Positions 10,474 through 20,809 of a DNA stretch of 64,000 nucleotides are shown here, in pieces. The stretch lies in assembly GCA_004519485.1 (NCBI GenBank), contig CP038130.1:434001-498000 (forward strand), given 5' to 3'. The notes under the pieces are model-generated. The model did not search any database and had not been told where the DNA came from. It saw nothing but the letters and a program-made list of their open reading frames with translations. The DNA comes from Nannochloropsis oceanica. Its lineage: Eukaryota; Sar; Eustigmatophyceae; Eustigmatales; Monodopsidaceae. Positions within the stretch are counted from its first letter, which is position 1, and the number at the start of each line of letters is the position of its first letter. Made by a program: the position numbers and the translations under genes.

Positions 10474-11937
10474 ATGTCCGTCCACTGCAGTAGCCGCAGA
10501 AAAAGACCAACAACAACGCACAGAAGCAGTGGCAGCAGCACGTCATTGCCGCTGTTGCTGACGACGACACTGGGCTTGGCTGCGCTCTCCTCTGGCTTTG
10601 TCTTACCTACCACACACTTGACGCCCTCGCACAGTTCCTCTACCCCCACCATCACCACCGTCTCGGCCTCATCCGCCGCAAGAATAGCACTCCTGCAACG
10701 CGCCTCCTCCACTATCGACAAAACGAGTTCTTCCTCTTCCACCAACACGTCCGATGAACCAGCCCAAGATTCCACCGATTCCCTTGCCTCTCAATTTGAG
10801 GCTTTCTACAACCGTGCCCTCGACGGGAAACCAGCCCAGCTCAAGTCCCTCTTCGCCCCCGGGGCGACCTGGACTGGCGTCCCTTTGGCAGAAGGTGGGG
10901 GTAGCTTGCAAGATTCATTAGACATGATAGATCAAGGGAGGGCATTTATGATTGAGCCGCGTATGGATGTGACAGGCGCCAGGCGTGACGGCGAGGGAAG
11001 GGTGGCAGTTGACTGGCAGCTGTCGGGTACCTGGCCTTTCCCCTACCGACCCCGCGTCCGCGCTGCAGGGACATCCATCGTGACCTTGGACAAGAGCACC
11101 GGAAAAATCAAACAGGTGGAAGAAAAGTGGGATAAGCCCTGGTGGCGTGTTGCCCTCGAGCAAGCCTCGCCTCGTGCATGGGACTTGTGGCACTTGTATC
11201 TTACCCCTCCGGCGGAAAAGTCACTTTATCGCGTCGTCAAAAAACTGGCAGCGGTAGAGATCCGTGAGTATTACCCTCGGCTGGTACTTGAGTTGGAGCA
11301 GCATGATGCCAGACCGGACATTCGGTTTACGGAATTGGCATGGGTGTTGCCTGATTTTGCCTTTACGGATGAGTTGAAGCTGCAGGGGAAGGCACAATAT
11401 CGAGAAACGTATGTCACGACCAGCCCAGTTGAAAGCTGTGTGGAGAGTGTTGATTGGTCCCCTCCTTCCCCTCAACTAAGGGGCTTGCAAACTGCTTCCA
11501 GTGTACCTGCAAAGAGAATTCGGCACCACGTGCCAGTTCCTTCTCATTTAGGGCTTGATCCTGTCTCGAACCGCTTGCCTTCCCCTCCTGTGAAGGGGGT
11601 GGAGACGGAGCAGGGGCAGGCTGGGAGGTATGTGCTGCAGCCGACTAGATACATGGCGGTGAGACGGTTTAAGGGTTGGACGCAGACGGACCAGTACTCG
11701 ACAGCACGACGGTGGTTATTAAAGTGGTGCGCAAAGGAGGGCCTCAAGACGACGAGAAATGAGATGGGCAAGTCGAGGGTATGGGTGCAGCAACATAACA
11801 TGAAGGCGGGGTTCAATATGGCGGGTGCTTTCTGTCTAGGTATTTACGAACAGCCGAGTTATTCGGATTGGGGCGAGATTGCGGTGGAGGTGGTGGAGGA
11901 GGAGGGTTGGGCAAGAGGGAAGCGGGAGGGGATATAA
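10474..11937 (+). CDS. Plastid DUF2358-SOUL haem-binding-family protein
   Basis: Single exon, 487 residues. After a Ser/Thr-rich start comes a signal helix (LPLLLTTTLGLAALSSGFVLP); the SGFVLP part resembles the ASAFAP cleavage motif of stramenopile plastid preproteins. Residues about 100-220 form an NTF2-like DUF2358 domain (QFEAFYNRALDGKP, GATWTGVPL, VAVDWQLSGTWPFPYRPRV). The C-terminal part has the SOUL pattern YMAVRRFKGWTQ, RWLLKWCAKEGL and SDWGEIAVEV. The same DUF2358-SOUL pairing occurs in plant plastid SOUL proteins linked to haem or chlorophyll-breakdown product binding. The frame stays open for 900 bases upstream, but that part is antisense to the carboxypeptidase; ATG 10474 is the first start followed by a targeting peptide. 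Confidence 0.8.
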   Translation: MSVHCSSRRKRPTTTHRSSGSSTSLPLLLTTTLGLAALSSGFVLPTTHLTPSHSSSTPTITTVSASSAARIALLQRASSTIDKTSSSSSTNTSDEPAQDSTDSLASQFEAFYNRALDGKPAQLKSLFAPGATWTGVPLAEGGGSLQDSLDMIDQGRAFMIEPRMDVTGARRDGEGRVAVDWQLSGTWPFPYRPRVRAAGTSIVTLDKSTGKIKQVEEKWDKPWWRVALEQASPRAWDLWHLYLTPPAEKSLYRVVKKLAAVEIREYYPRLVLELEQHDARPDIRFTELAWVLPDFAFTDELKLQGKAQYRETYVTTSPVESCVESVDWSPPSPQLRGLQTASSVPAKRIRHHVPVPSHLGLDPVSNRLPSPPVKGVETEQGQAGRYVLQPTRYMAVRRFKGWTQTDQYSTARRWLLKWCAKEGLKTTRNEMGKSRVWVQQHNMKAGFNMAGAFCLGIYEQPSYSDWGEIAVEVVEEEGWARGKREGI

Positions 11938-12308
11938 GGATAGGCATTGATTGGACAACAAGATGAAGGGAGATGTATTCTATAAGGCTAATGCGACGCC
12001 AAATATGTGGACGTGAGGTTGCCAAGGTGGGGAAAGGAAAAAAAGAGGCAGCAGCAGCTGAAGAAAAGTAGAGGTTCACACGGAGAACCAAAGTTGGCTT
12101 TTATATAACAGCATATTACGACGAAGCAAATCAAGTGGACGGGAGACTGTCAAACGTTCAAACGGCGTGTCTGTTTTATCTACGTGGTTGTCAACGAAAA
12201 AGGAGAGCACGTCAATCTCACTCTGTAGCCTTCCGTAAGCACTCACACTCACACACTCACCACCGCTTCCGATCGAATCATATCAATATCGCTCTATATC
12301 TATCTCAT
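11938..12308. other. Convergent 3' intergenic region
   Basis: Lies between the stops of the SOUL gene (plus) and the BolA gene (minus). Only short A-rich and TATA-like stretches are visible. Confidence 0.5.
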
Positions 12309-12737
12309 TTACATCCCTTCCTCCGCAGGTGTCCGGCACACCAACTCGTCTACAGCATGAATCGGCCCGGACAACTCCTCCCAGATCGCTTTGTACACCA
12401 CCTGCTGCCGCTGCACCCGATTCTTCCCCTCAAACGCCGCCGAGATCACACGCAAAGCAATATGGCTTCCATTTGGGTCGTCATTCGAAGACTTGACCAC
12501 CAATTCTACGGGTGACAAGGCCGCTTGGATCTTGATACGGCAGGACTCCACAGCCCCCACCTCGCCCGCTACGGCACCATCGGCGGCTGCTGTCAATGAG
12601 GTTCTCGCTGTCCGGCGGAAGCTAATGAGAGACGAGGAGGGGGAGGCCACAAGAAAGCCTTGGCATGTAAGGGCCATGAAACAGGCGAGGAAGAGTAGCA
12701 GTACAGACGAAGGTGAGCGGCGGCAGGGCATGGTCAT
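12309..12737 (-). CDS. BolA-family protein, plastid targeted
   Basis: 142 residues from ATG 12737. A hydrophobic signal (SSVLLLFLACFMALTCQGF) is followed by FLVASP, fitting the signal-plus-transit layout of complex plastids. Residues about 55-140 are a BolA domain: IKIQAALSPVELVVKSS, the conserved RVISAAFEGKNRVQRQQVVY and EELSGPIHAVDELV, where the His is the usual metal-ligand position. BolA proteins pair with monothiol glutaredoxins to bind [2Fe-2S] clusters and act in cluster transfer or redox sensing; plants keep such proteins in plastids. The frame is open further upstream, but that part has no targeting character, so ATG 12737 is preferred. Confidence 0.85.
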   Translation of the reverse strand: MTMPCRRSPSSVLLLFLACFMALTCQGFLVASPSSSLISFRRTARTSLTAAADGAVAGEVGAVESCRIKIQAALSPVELVVKSSNDDPNGSHIALRVISAAFEGKNRVQRQQVVYKAIWEELSGPIHAVDELVCRTPAEEGM

Positions 12738-13448
12738 GGTGCTTTGTATCTTCCAGGTTGGACAGAAGCGGCTTGCTGAAAGGGAGAAGCAAGAAAGCGG
12801 CCTGTGCGTTGGGAGAAATGAAGAATGTGAAGAGAAGAGTGAGGGTAGAGGTGGCGTGGTTGCTGCAGCGCTTGCAGTACTAGGCAAGCAAGACAAAGAA
12901 GGCGACGCGTATTTGTGATGGGATGGACTCGGAGCTTGGCGCGCTTGTTGGCGACGTACGGCATACGACGACAGCGATTTCACCACCCAACGGCGCTAGT
13001 GCCTGTGCGTCCCTCTTCAGCGCCCCCCATCTACTTGTCAACGCTGGGACGTACCATCAGCTTTCGAATCTATGCACGCCGTGAGACGGCGAGATGGCAG
13101 TTGGTTGCGTATGTGGAGGACGCATGGGAGTCGTACCCGTGGCGGCCCATCTTTGCTTGTTCGGTCCGCACTTGAGTGGCGTCGATCGTACTGGCTGGCA
13201 CTCTCTGGCCATTGAGGCAGAAAAGACAACAAGACACACACCCTGCAAAGGAGCTATTTGTTCATAGCGCTTCAATCTAGCTTGGCTTTCCCATCCCATT
13301 ACTTCCTGTCTACCACACACCCCTACATAGGTTTGTGCTTCCCCGGGACGACGACGTCAAGACAACACTCTCGCTCGCCCACCCGCAACTAATTAGCCTT
13401 GACAGGAGACACGCACGCCTACATACAATCCCATAAATCCAGACAAGT
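12738..13448. promoter_or_regulatory. Divergent intergenic region (BolA / PX protein)
   Basis: The 711 bases between two divergent starts must carry both promoters. No element could be assigned. Confidence 0.4.
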
Positions 13449-14682
13449 ATGGCACACCGCATGGAGTCACGGCAGTCGAGGCTGTCGCGCATATCGTCGC
13501 GCACCGACACGGAGATCTTTGACGACGGCAAGGGGGAGAAGCGGTAGGTCTTGGGTTGGGTTGGTGGGGGGACCCGGCAGGGGGAAGCAGGGCGAGGGAG
13601 GTGACACGACGTGATTTTACAGTGGAATTATTCCAGCTTCCTGTAACAAATGAAACTGGTTCTGAATGTGTATTGGTAGTCGTTGTGCATCTTGTTGTAC
13701 TTCTGCGAGTTAACAATGCGTTTCCATGCATCGTCCCTCACACGCACGCTCAAACCCACGACCACACCCGCACAGGCACACCATCTACTACATGAATATC
13801 GAGGTGGGCCGTAACAAGTACTACTTGCGGAAGCGCTACACCGAGTTTCTCATGCTCCACCAGGTACGTTTTCGTCTGCACTTCTTTCCTTCTCCTTCTC
13901 TTTGGTCCTTTTCCCCTGTTTCATATCAAGTCACCATTCCATCCACCCTCACACAGAGACTCTGCGAGCAGCAATACCCCGAAATTGAGGACTTTGACTT
14001 TCCTATTAAGGTCTGGTTCAACAATTTCTCCGACGGTGTCATCGAATACCGGCGCACGCGCTTCGAGGCCTACTTGACCCTGCTTCTGGAGCTAGTCAAC
14101 AAGTACCCTCCCCTCCGTAAGGAAGTAGAGAGCTTCCTCGGCGTACCTTCTGTCATTGATCCCCCGAAGAAATATCCTAAGACCCCAGTCCCAGGCCGCC
14201 GGGCGATCCAGAAGCCTGCAGGGCTCCAAGACGACCCTACGGACTCCTCTTCTTCCACTGCTTCTGCTGTTGCGCCTGCCGCAGGTCCTATTCGTTCATC
14301 TTTCCTCGCCCGAAGACGTTCATCCAACTATGGAGATGATGATGGAGCTGCCGGACTTGGGCGAGACAATTCGCCCACGGTGGTGACGGCGGGTGTGCGG
14401 GTCACCTCCCCCACTCCAGTGGAAAGCAGTACTGTGGCGGCTGCGTGCTCCTACACGTGTACGACAACCATCTTGGCTTATCTTTTTCTGTACATCTTCA
14501 TTGTATTTTTGCTGGCATTGGCTGCGGCATTAGAGCCTACTCATGCACGGGTGAGCGCTCTGTCGATACTGGGCTTGTCTAGCGTGGCTTCCTTGGTGGT
14601 TATGCGCGCTTTTTCGACTGCCTCGGCGCATGACGCCAGCAAGCACTCTAAGAGTGGAGAAGGGAGAGGAAAGCGTGTATAG
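13449..14682 (+). CDS. PX-domain protein with C-terminal membrane hairpin
   Basis: Exons 13449-13543, 13776-13863 and 13957-14682 (AAGCG|gtaggt to cgcacag|GC; CACCAG|gtacgt to cacacag|AG) give 302 residues. Residues about 33-145 are a PX domain: HTIYYMNIEVGRNKYYLRKR followed by YTEFLMLHQ, then FPIKVWFNNFSDGVIEYRRT and FEAYLTLLLELVN. PX domains bind phosphoinositides, mainly PI3P on endosomes; the RRY/RKRYTEF element is the usual lipid-binding arginine region. A Pro/Ser linker follows, then two hydrophobic segments near the C-terminus (TILAYLFLYIFIVFLLALAA and VSALSILGLSSVASLVVMRA). A PX domain held by its own C-terminal helices suggests a tether on endosome or vacuole membranes. No BAR domain is present, so it is not a classical sorting nexin. 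Confidence 0.82.
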
Positions 14683-16284
14683 ATAGGGAGAGATCGGGAG
14701 AAATCGTGTATGGCGGTACATACATGTATGAGAGTATGGGAAATGGTTTGGTGCATATTGGTTATGTGTAAATGTGTACTATTTAATGAAAGAAGTGAAA
14801 GAGGGTGTGCGAGTTGATCGTGTCCAGAGGGAGTGTCATACCCAAACAAGAAGTTGCAGAGGGACTTGGCTGTGTTAATTAAAAAGCATTGGTACAAAGT
14901 GAAAATGAAATTGAAAGAAATTGATGTCTACAATGACTTTTGTTTCGCTCCTGGGCCCTAATCTACTCTGTGGACGGCCGATACGAATGACGAACAGTAC
15001 GTACGCCAAAACCGTTTCGACTCTTTTTACAATCCCCCTCTGCTCTGGTTGCCCACACCACCGCTCTCACTCAAATTCAGTCCCACTCCCACGCAATTCT
15101 CGCACAGATAAGTTAAGCTGCTCGCGGTTTTGTTCGGGAGGAAGAGGGCATGGAGCAAGCGAGAGCGAGAAGTGAGGCGAGGGAGAGAGACGTCATGGCG
15201 CCACGGGACTTGGCTTTGCGCTGGTCATACGCATTGTTCAAGGGCTCTTGATGTCATGGAAGATGCAGACATGCGGAAAGCAGGGTGTGCACGCGATTTG
15301 GGATATGAATGTGTGCAGGGAGAGTGAAAATCACGCGACTGGCAGGCTAGATTTCTCGACGCACCCCCACCCGCTGTACCACCAGTTTCCAGACTTGCTC
15401 ATCTGCCTTCTTCAGGCTATGATGAGGCATCGCTGCATCTTGCGCTATACGTTTCCACTCCGCTCCCTCAACATCCACGCATGCAACCCAACCATACCAC
15501 AGAAGCAAAAGACAAGCCCACCATGCCGGCCGCGACCACCTCTTTGTGAGCGCGTATGTCGTCGTCGTCGTTTCATCACCAGCAACTGAGGAAGGAAGAG
15601 CAAGAATCCTTGGTAGCTTGACAAGGGGAAGGGAGGGAGGAGAGGGAAGGGAGAGGGAAATGACGATTAATCTCTGGACCCTCCTTTGGTCCTGCGCCCG
15701 TAACGAAGAAATGGATTAGTTTTGGAGGAGACGAACATGCGTCGCCCTCTTTGCCGCTGCGTCTCGTGCCCCTTTTTTTACATGACACAAGGGCATGCAG
15801 AGTGTGAATGACCATGAGGTGGCGAATCAGCGACTCGCTATGCTTGTCATCCACTCCCGGATTAGTCAGCGCCTTTCCCTTCATGGCGTATGGACAGACG
15901 TGTCGATGATTGTTACGCGTGGAAGTGAACATGATTTGATGGAGAACAGAGATCATCCCAGCCGCCTCATGTCGTCACACGCATGACGTGCATCCTTTCA
16001 CTCGTGGTTGAAGGACGCATGCAAAACTGCTTGACCTGTTTCAACTCTTATTAGAATTGCGTAGAAGATTAGAAGAGCCTTTGCGTTAATGCCACGGTGC
16101 ATGATGGATGACGTGCGAATACTCGTGGCCATCGTCTTGTATGTATGCCTTGGGCGATCCTTCGATTCCATCGCACTTATAAATCCCTCCCTCGCCTCTC
16201 TCCCTCCCTTCACCCGTTTTTACCCGCCCATAGCTCCTACGCCCGCATCAATCCCACCCCACGGCCTCCCTTCCTGCCGCCGCC
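14683..16284. other. Intergenic, no supported gene
   Basis: 1.6 kb with several short open frames on both strands, none with domain-like composition, conserved motifs or paired splice signals. The last 130 bases before 16285 are pyrimidine-rich, as expected for a leader. Confidence 0.55.
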
Positions 16285-17930
16285 ATGGCTGAAATCTTTG
16301 AATCCTACGAGGACGAGTTCCGCTCCCTCGCCTCAGACTGCCAGAAGAATCTCTCCGACCTGCTCACTTACGAGACGAACCGCGACAAAAGGATGGCCCT
16401 CCTCCAACTAGCCACCCCTCAAGGTGAGTAGACACAGCAGCAGGCATATGGCGTACTGGATGGAAGTGGGGCAGTAGAACAGAATTTTTCATGTATGGAG
16501 GGGTGAACATGTGTACCCTTGTACCCTCCCTATCTCCTTCTCTCCCTCCTTTCTTTCACGTCGTATTGTCGCTGAAAAAAGGATATAAGATTGTGGGCCT
16601 TGACTTCATCTGCCCTACTGTCTCTTTGATTCCCGTTCCTTCTTCCCTCCCTCCCTCCCTCCCTCCCTCCCTCCCCAGTCGCCCAACTGGAAGGTATCAT
16701 CAAGCAAATGAAGGTGGAGGTGCGTTCGCAAGACCCCGCCACCAAAGCTGCTCTCAGCATCAAGGTTCAATCCTATGAAAAGGCCTTGGCAGGGGTGAAG
16801 AGTGACTTGGGGAAGGCCCGCGAGAGGGAAGAAAAAGACGCCCTGTTTGGGGGGGGGCGTGCTGGCGGAGGGGCAGGGGCGATGGCGCAACGCCAGAGGT
16901 TGTTGGAGACAAATGAGCGGCTGGCGAATCAAAATCGAACGATCGAGAATGCAAGGAAGGTGATGGCAGAAACGGAGCAAGTTGGTAGGTGAGAGAGGGA
17001 GGGAGGGAGAGGGAAAGCGGAAAAGAGGGAAGGACGATAGAAATTTAGATTTCAATGGCGGTAGCAAGACACGAGCATCATTCAATTATTATCATATCGT
17101 TATGTTTTTTCCGACCATCCAGGCATTCAGATCGGGGAGGAGCTGGATTCAAACAGGGAGAAGATTCAGAACATTCGCGGCAAGGTGAGATGAGAGATAC
17201 GCGGAGATGTGTCAGTCAGGGGGGGGGGGCATGGCCCATGTATTTGGTTGGCGTGCATCCCTTCCCTCTTCCGTCGCGTCTGGAATGCGAGCAGGAATGT
17301 ATGACCTCACTCCACAGCAACACGATTTCCCACCTTTTCTCCTCCTTCCCTCCCTCCTTTCCTCCTTCCCTCCCTCCCTTCATGTTTTTTTCACAGGTGA
17401 GCGAAGTGCAGGGCCTAGCCGGTCAGGCGAAGAAATTAGTCAAGGACATGGGAAAGCGATGGTTCTAACCCGCTCACGCACTATACGTATATATATATAT
17501 ATATATATATTATTCCTCCTCTGAAGAGCCGTGCTGCTGCTGGCGGATGGATGGGAAGGGAGGAGGGCAAGGGCGCGACGATGTCATTTTCGCCTCCCCC
17601 CTCTCCTTCATCGTTTCCCAAGCTCACTTATGCGTGTAAAATTTTGTGCATATACTGTGCCTGTGCGTTTTTTGATTGCACAAGCGAATCGTACATGACC
17701 ATCTTCAACCCACCGTCCGTCCTTCCTCCTCTTCCTCTCCCTCTCCTTCTACCTCTTCATCCATCCCTTCTTGAATCCAGGTCTCGGAGGTGGGTGGACT
17801 AACCAACACAGCCCGGCGACTCATCTCCAATATTAGCCGGCGAGAAACTCAGCAGAAAATGCTATTATGGGGCGTGGCGGGTTCCTTGTTTATCGCTATT
17901 ATCCTGATCATTTATTACTCGTCACGGTAG
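16285..17930 (+). CDS. VTI1: Vti1-type Qb-SNARE with alternative last exons
   Basis: Shared exons are 16285-16423, 16679-16984 and 17123-17184 (169 codons). Residues 1-100 are the Vti1 N-terminal three-helix domain (MAEIFESYEDEFRSLASDCQ, VAQLEGIIKQMKVEVRSQDP). The SNARE helix starts near 110 (QRLLETNERLANQNRTIENA) and runs through GEELDSNREKIQNIRGK. The phase-0 donor at 17185 can reach either 17397-17468, giving 192 residues with no anchor, or 17781-17930, giving 218 residues with the tail anchor MLLWGVAGSFLFIAIILIIY. Vti1 forms endosomal and Golgi SNARE bundles with Qa, Qc and R partners. Introns carry long CCCT tracts before the acceptor. Confidence 0.9.
17397..17468 (+). other. Alternative terminal exon A of the Vti1 gene (no membrane anchor)
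   Basis: Preceded by ttttttcacag. Encodes VSEVQGLAGQAKKLVKDMGK then RWF and a stop, 24 codons. It aligns without gaps to the first 24 codons of exon B: VSEV, Gly-Leu at 6-7, Ala at 11, basic pair, Leu at 14. If used it keeps the SNARE heptads but ends before any transmembrane segment. Confidence 0.7.
17486..17511. repeat. (TA)n dinucleotide tract between the two alternative exons
   Basis: An uninterrupted TA repeat of about 11 units just downstream of the stop of exon A, inside the intron that precedes exon B. Confidence 0.85.
17781..17930 (+). other. Alternative terminal exon B of the Vti1 gene (with tail anchor)
   Basis: Preceded by ttgaatccag. Encodes VSEVGGLTNTARRLISNISR, RETQQK, the transmembrane helix and a short luminal end YYSSR, 50 codons with the stop. 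This is the canonical Vti1 ending. Confidence 0.85.
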
Positions 17931-18585
17931 AGAAGCAGAGGGGAAGGGAAGGAGGATCGAGAGAGGGTGAGGCCTTACATGATCGTATACCTTAATCTTT
18001 TCAATAATTCAGGTGTATTCTCGTGACCTGCATGTAATACAAAAGCAACTACAGGAGGGGTTGTACAAAAGAAAGATAAATTAATGAGATTGCGCGACAG
18101 GACACGAAATGAATTTGTCGCAGGGACGAGGAGAGAGGGAGTAAGAAATTGCGGAATGTCACCCGTCTATCCTTAGAGACACGGTAAAACCGTGATTTTT
18201 TTCTCTCCTCATGAGGAAAACGACCCCTCATGCACCAAGCCGACCGAGGGCACTCGGAACACGTTAGACCTCCTGGCTCACACATGTTCGTGTTGGACCG
18301 CCTTCCTCCCTTCGAATACAAAAATTAATTTTCCCCCCACCTCCGATCACTACTCTATCATTTTTGACCTGCGTCGCTTACCACACATGTCGTCACATGT
18401 CCCACACTCAGCTTCTTCCATTCGATGGCCTGTCCCGAGGCCGGGCCACGGCAACTTGAAGCTCTCGAGCGATGGCGGCGATACGATAGGCATGATAAGA
18501 TGACCCCTTCCTTCGATTCAGGCATTTGTCCCACACATCAAACCCATCCCAGACATAGCACAACACAGTCATCATCATCACCACT
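17931..18585. other. Intergenic, no supported gene
   Basis: 655 bases between the Vti1 gene and the TFIIF-alpha-like gene on the same strand. Nothing recognisable. Confidence 0.5.
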
Positions 18586-19896
18586 ATGGTGAAACATCGT
18601 CGCCGCTCCTCCAACTCCTCTTCCTCTTCCTCCTCCTCCTTCAGACAAAAAAGCTTTCCAATTTTGATGGGTAATCCCAAGATGGCTTGCACCCTGCTTC
18701 GCATGCCCGGGGAAGACATGCCTTTGCCGCCCCAAGAAGTTCCGAGCTACTTCTACAAAGAAGAAGTGATAATCAAGGACGATGAGGATGAGCAGAGCGA
18801 GAAGGATGAGGGAAAGAAGAGTACCCGCGATGGTAACAAACGGCGTTACCGACCTCGGCCCACATACAGGTGGGTTTTGGAAGCGCTCGAGACGCAACTA
18901 CATGGAACAAGTAGTGCCATCAAAGCGAAAGATGGCTCTGCATATTTTATTTTACGTGTAGACGAGCAAACTCGCGACACGTGCCTGGTGCCCTTGACAG
19001 AAGTCATCATGCTCAGGCAGACTGCGCGCGATGGAGAGGACGAGGAAGAGGGGGAGGAAGGGGGGAAGGGAGAAGAGAGACGCAAGGCAGCCAAGGAATT
19101 CATCGAGCATGGCAATCGATTTGATCAGCGAGCAGAGGCCTGGGCGAAGAGGTATGGGAGGAGATTGGTGGATGTCTTGAATGTAGGCGGAGGGGACGAT
19201 ACGGAGGACGAAGACGGGGGCGGGGGAGGTGCGAGGAAGCGGAGGAGGAAGAGTGGGAGGAAGAGGCCGTGGCAACGCACATATCGCGTGGATGAGGATG
19301 CAGATGCAGGAGAAATGGATCATAATCCCTCGACGAAGGTGGGAACAAGCTACCAGGACGTGTTTGGGTTGATGGAGGGGGGAGGGAAGAAGGGAGAGGA
19401 GAGGGAGGCGTTAGCGGTTGCATTTGAGACTGTTGATACGGGGGGGGATGTCCCTGATGGTGCGGACGAAGGATTTGGGGCGCCTGAATTTGGAGATGAG
19501 TACTGTCAACCCGAGCACAGGGTGGCGGCGAGGGAGGTGGAGGAGGGTGGGGAATGGAGGGGGGGGGAATGGCCGGGGGAGGAGGCGTTGTATGAGGAGG
19601 AGAGTGGGATTGACGGGTATAGAAGCGAAGAGGAGGAGGAGGAGCAGGAGGAGGAGAAAGAGGAGAGGGGAAAAGAAATTGATGGAGGGGGCGCGGAGAG
19701 GAAGAGCGGAAAGTTCGCGCAAAAAGGGCCGGCAACGTTTGAAGTGCGTTTTGCGGGGTTGATGAAAGGGGAGGAGGAGGAGGATCAATATTTTGGGGAT
19801 GATGATGATAGCGACGATGGAAGCGGGAGTGAAGGGGGAAAAAGGAGGGAATGTAAGGAGGAGGTTGAGGAAGGGGAGAAGAGGAAGGAGGGATGA
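18586..19896 (+). CDS. Probable TFIIF alpha subunit (RAP74-like), acidic nuclear protein
   Basis: Single exon, 436 residues. Residues about 85-145 (RWVLEALETQLHGTSSAIKA, SAYFILRVDEQTRDTCLVPL) follow the pattern W-V-L ... G ... Y-Y/F-x-L ... (V/A)-P-L of the TFIIF-alpha dimerisation barrel, and a helix with KRYGRRLVDVL comes next. The remainder is highly charged: a KRRRKSGRKRPWQR basic patch, then Glu/Asp/Gly-rich tails, typical of the RAP74 middle region. I do not see the winged-helix C-terminus of full-length RAP74, and the protein ends in acidic repeats. TFIIF binds RNA polymerase II at initiation. The assignment rests on a short motif; an unrelated acidic nuclear protein is the alternative. 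Confidence 0.5.
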   Translation: MVKHRRRSSNSSSSSSSSFRQKSFPILMGNPKMACTLLRMPGEDMPLPPQEVPSYFYKEEVIIKDDEDEQSEKDEGKKSTRDGNKRRYRPRPTYRWVLEALETQLHGTSSAIKAKDGSAYFILRVDEQTRDTCLVPLTEVIMLRQTARDGEDEEEGEEGGKGEERRKAAKEFIEHGNRFDQRAEAWAKRYGRRLVDVLNVGGGDDTEDEDGGGGGARKRRRKSGRKRPWQRTYRVDEDADAGEMDHNPSTKVGTSYQDVFGLMEGGGKKGEEREALAVAFETVDTGGDVPDGADEGFGAPEFGDEYCQPEHRVAAREVEEGGEWRGGEWPGEEALYEEESGIDGYRSEEEEEEQEEEKEERGKEIDGGGAERKSGKFAQKGPATFEVRFAGLMKGEEEEDQYFGDDDDSDDGSGSEGGKRRECKEEVEEGEKRKEG

Positions 19897-20624
19897 GGAG
19901 TGGAGGTCTAAAGGAAGGCCTACTGGATAAGAATCAGTCTTTTTCTGCTGTTATCTTACGATCCTGTAGAACTATCGCAAACAAGCGAGAAAAAGCGTGG
20001 GTGCTTGCATAAAAGTGTGAATAAATAAGCAACATAAAACACAGATGGACATACGTGCAACATGGAGAGTGCTACTCTTGGGTCCGTCCATGTTGGTGGG
20101 GAAGCGGAGTCGTAGGGCTTCGCGACAAACCTCAAAATTGGAGGTCGGGCATCCGAGGTATCTTGTCATTTTTGTTGCTATTCTTCTCCTTCTCCTCCTT
20201 TCTTTCACTCTTCTTCTTCTTCTCCTCCTCCTCCTTCTTCTTCTGCTTCTTCTTTTTCTCCTTTTCTTTGTCTTTGTTGTGGTGGTGGTGGTGGTGGTGG
20301 TGGCGGCATTATTTGATTGCGGTGGTGAGTTTTGTTTATTTGGTGCTAAACCAAGTTGTCATACTATGTATCTCTCGCACACACACACACACCATCACTT
20401 TCCTTCCTCATCTCTCTCACACACGCTCTCTCTCGTTTCTCTCTCGCTTATCCTGTTAGAGGGCCAGTGATGTTCCTCTCTATCTTTCTGTTTACTGAAG
20501 ATTTTGCCACAGGTACCGACTGTTGTGACAGGTGTCTCTACTGCTGCCGCCGCTACCACTACTACTACTACAGCTGCTGCGGTGGCGGCTGCTGATACTA
20601 CTATTACTACTACTACTACTACTA

Positions 20625-20667
<43 letters not shown>

Positions 20668-20809
20668 GACTACTACCACTACTACTACTTTTCCTATTTC
20701 TATTATTATTACTGCTACTACCACTACACTACTACTGCTACAATTACTACTACTACCACTTCTACAAATACTGTCACTGCTACAGCTGCTGCAGTGACTG
20801 CTGCTGCTG
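19897..20809. other. Convergent 3' region with dense microsatellites
   Basis: Lies between the TFIIF-alpha-like stop (plus) and the bromodomain gene stop (minus). It contains (CTT/CTC)n about 20205-20275, (TGG)n about 20278-20305, a CA run near 20380 and a long TAC-type repeat. Open frames through it are simple-repeat artefacts. Confidence 0.7.
20596..20692. repeat. (TAC/CTA)n trinucleotide microsatellite
   Basis: Nearly perfect trinucleotide repeat of about 32 units, with looser TAC/TGC-type repeats extending on both sides (20540-20810). It begins within 120 bases downstream of the bromodomain stop, so it is probably in that gene's 3' UTR. Confidence 0.92.

Noticed and set aside
20504-20797. 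Poly-Thr and poly-Val open frames on both strands
   Set aside because: Produced entirely by the TAC trinucleotide repeat; no start context or non-repeat sequence supports a protein.
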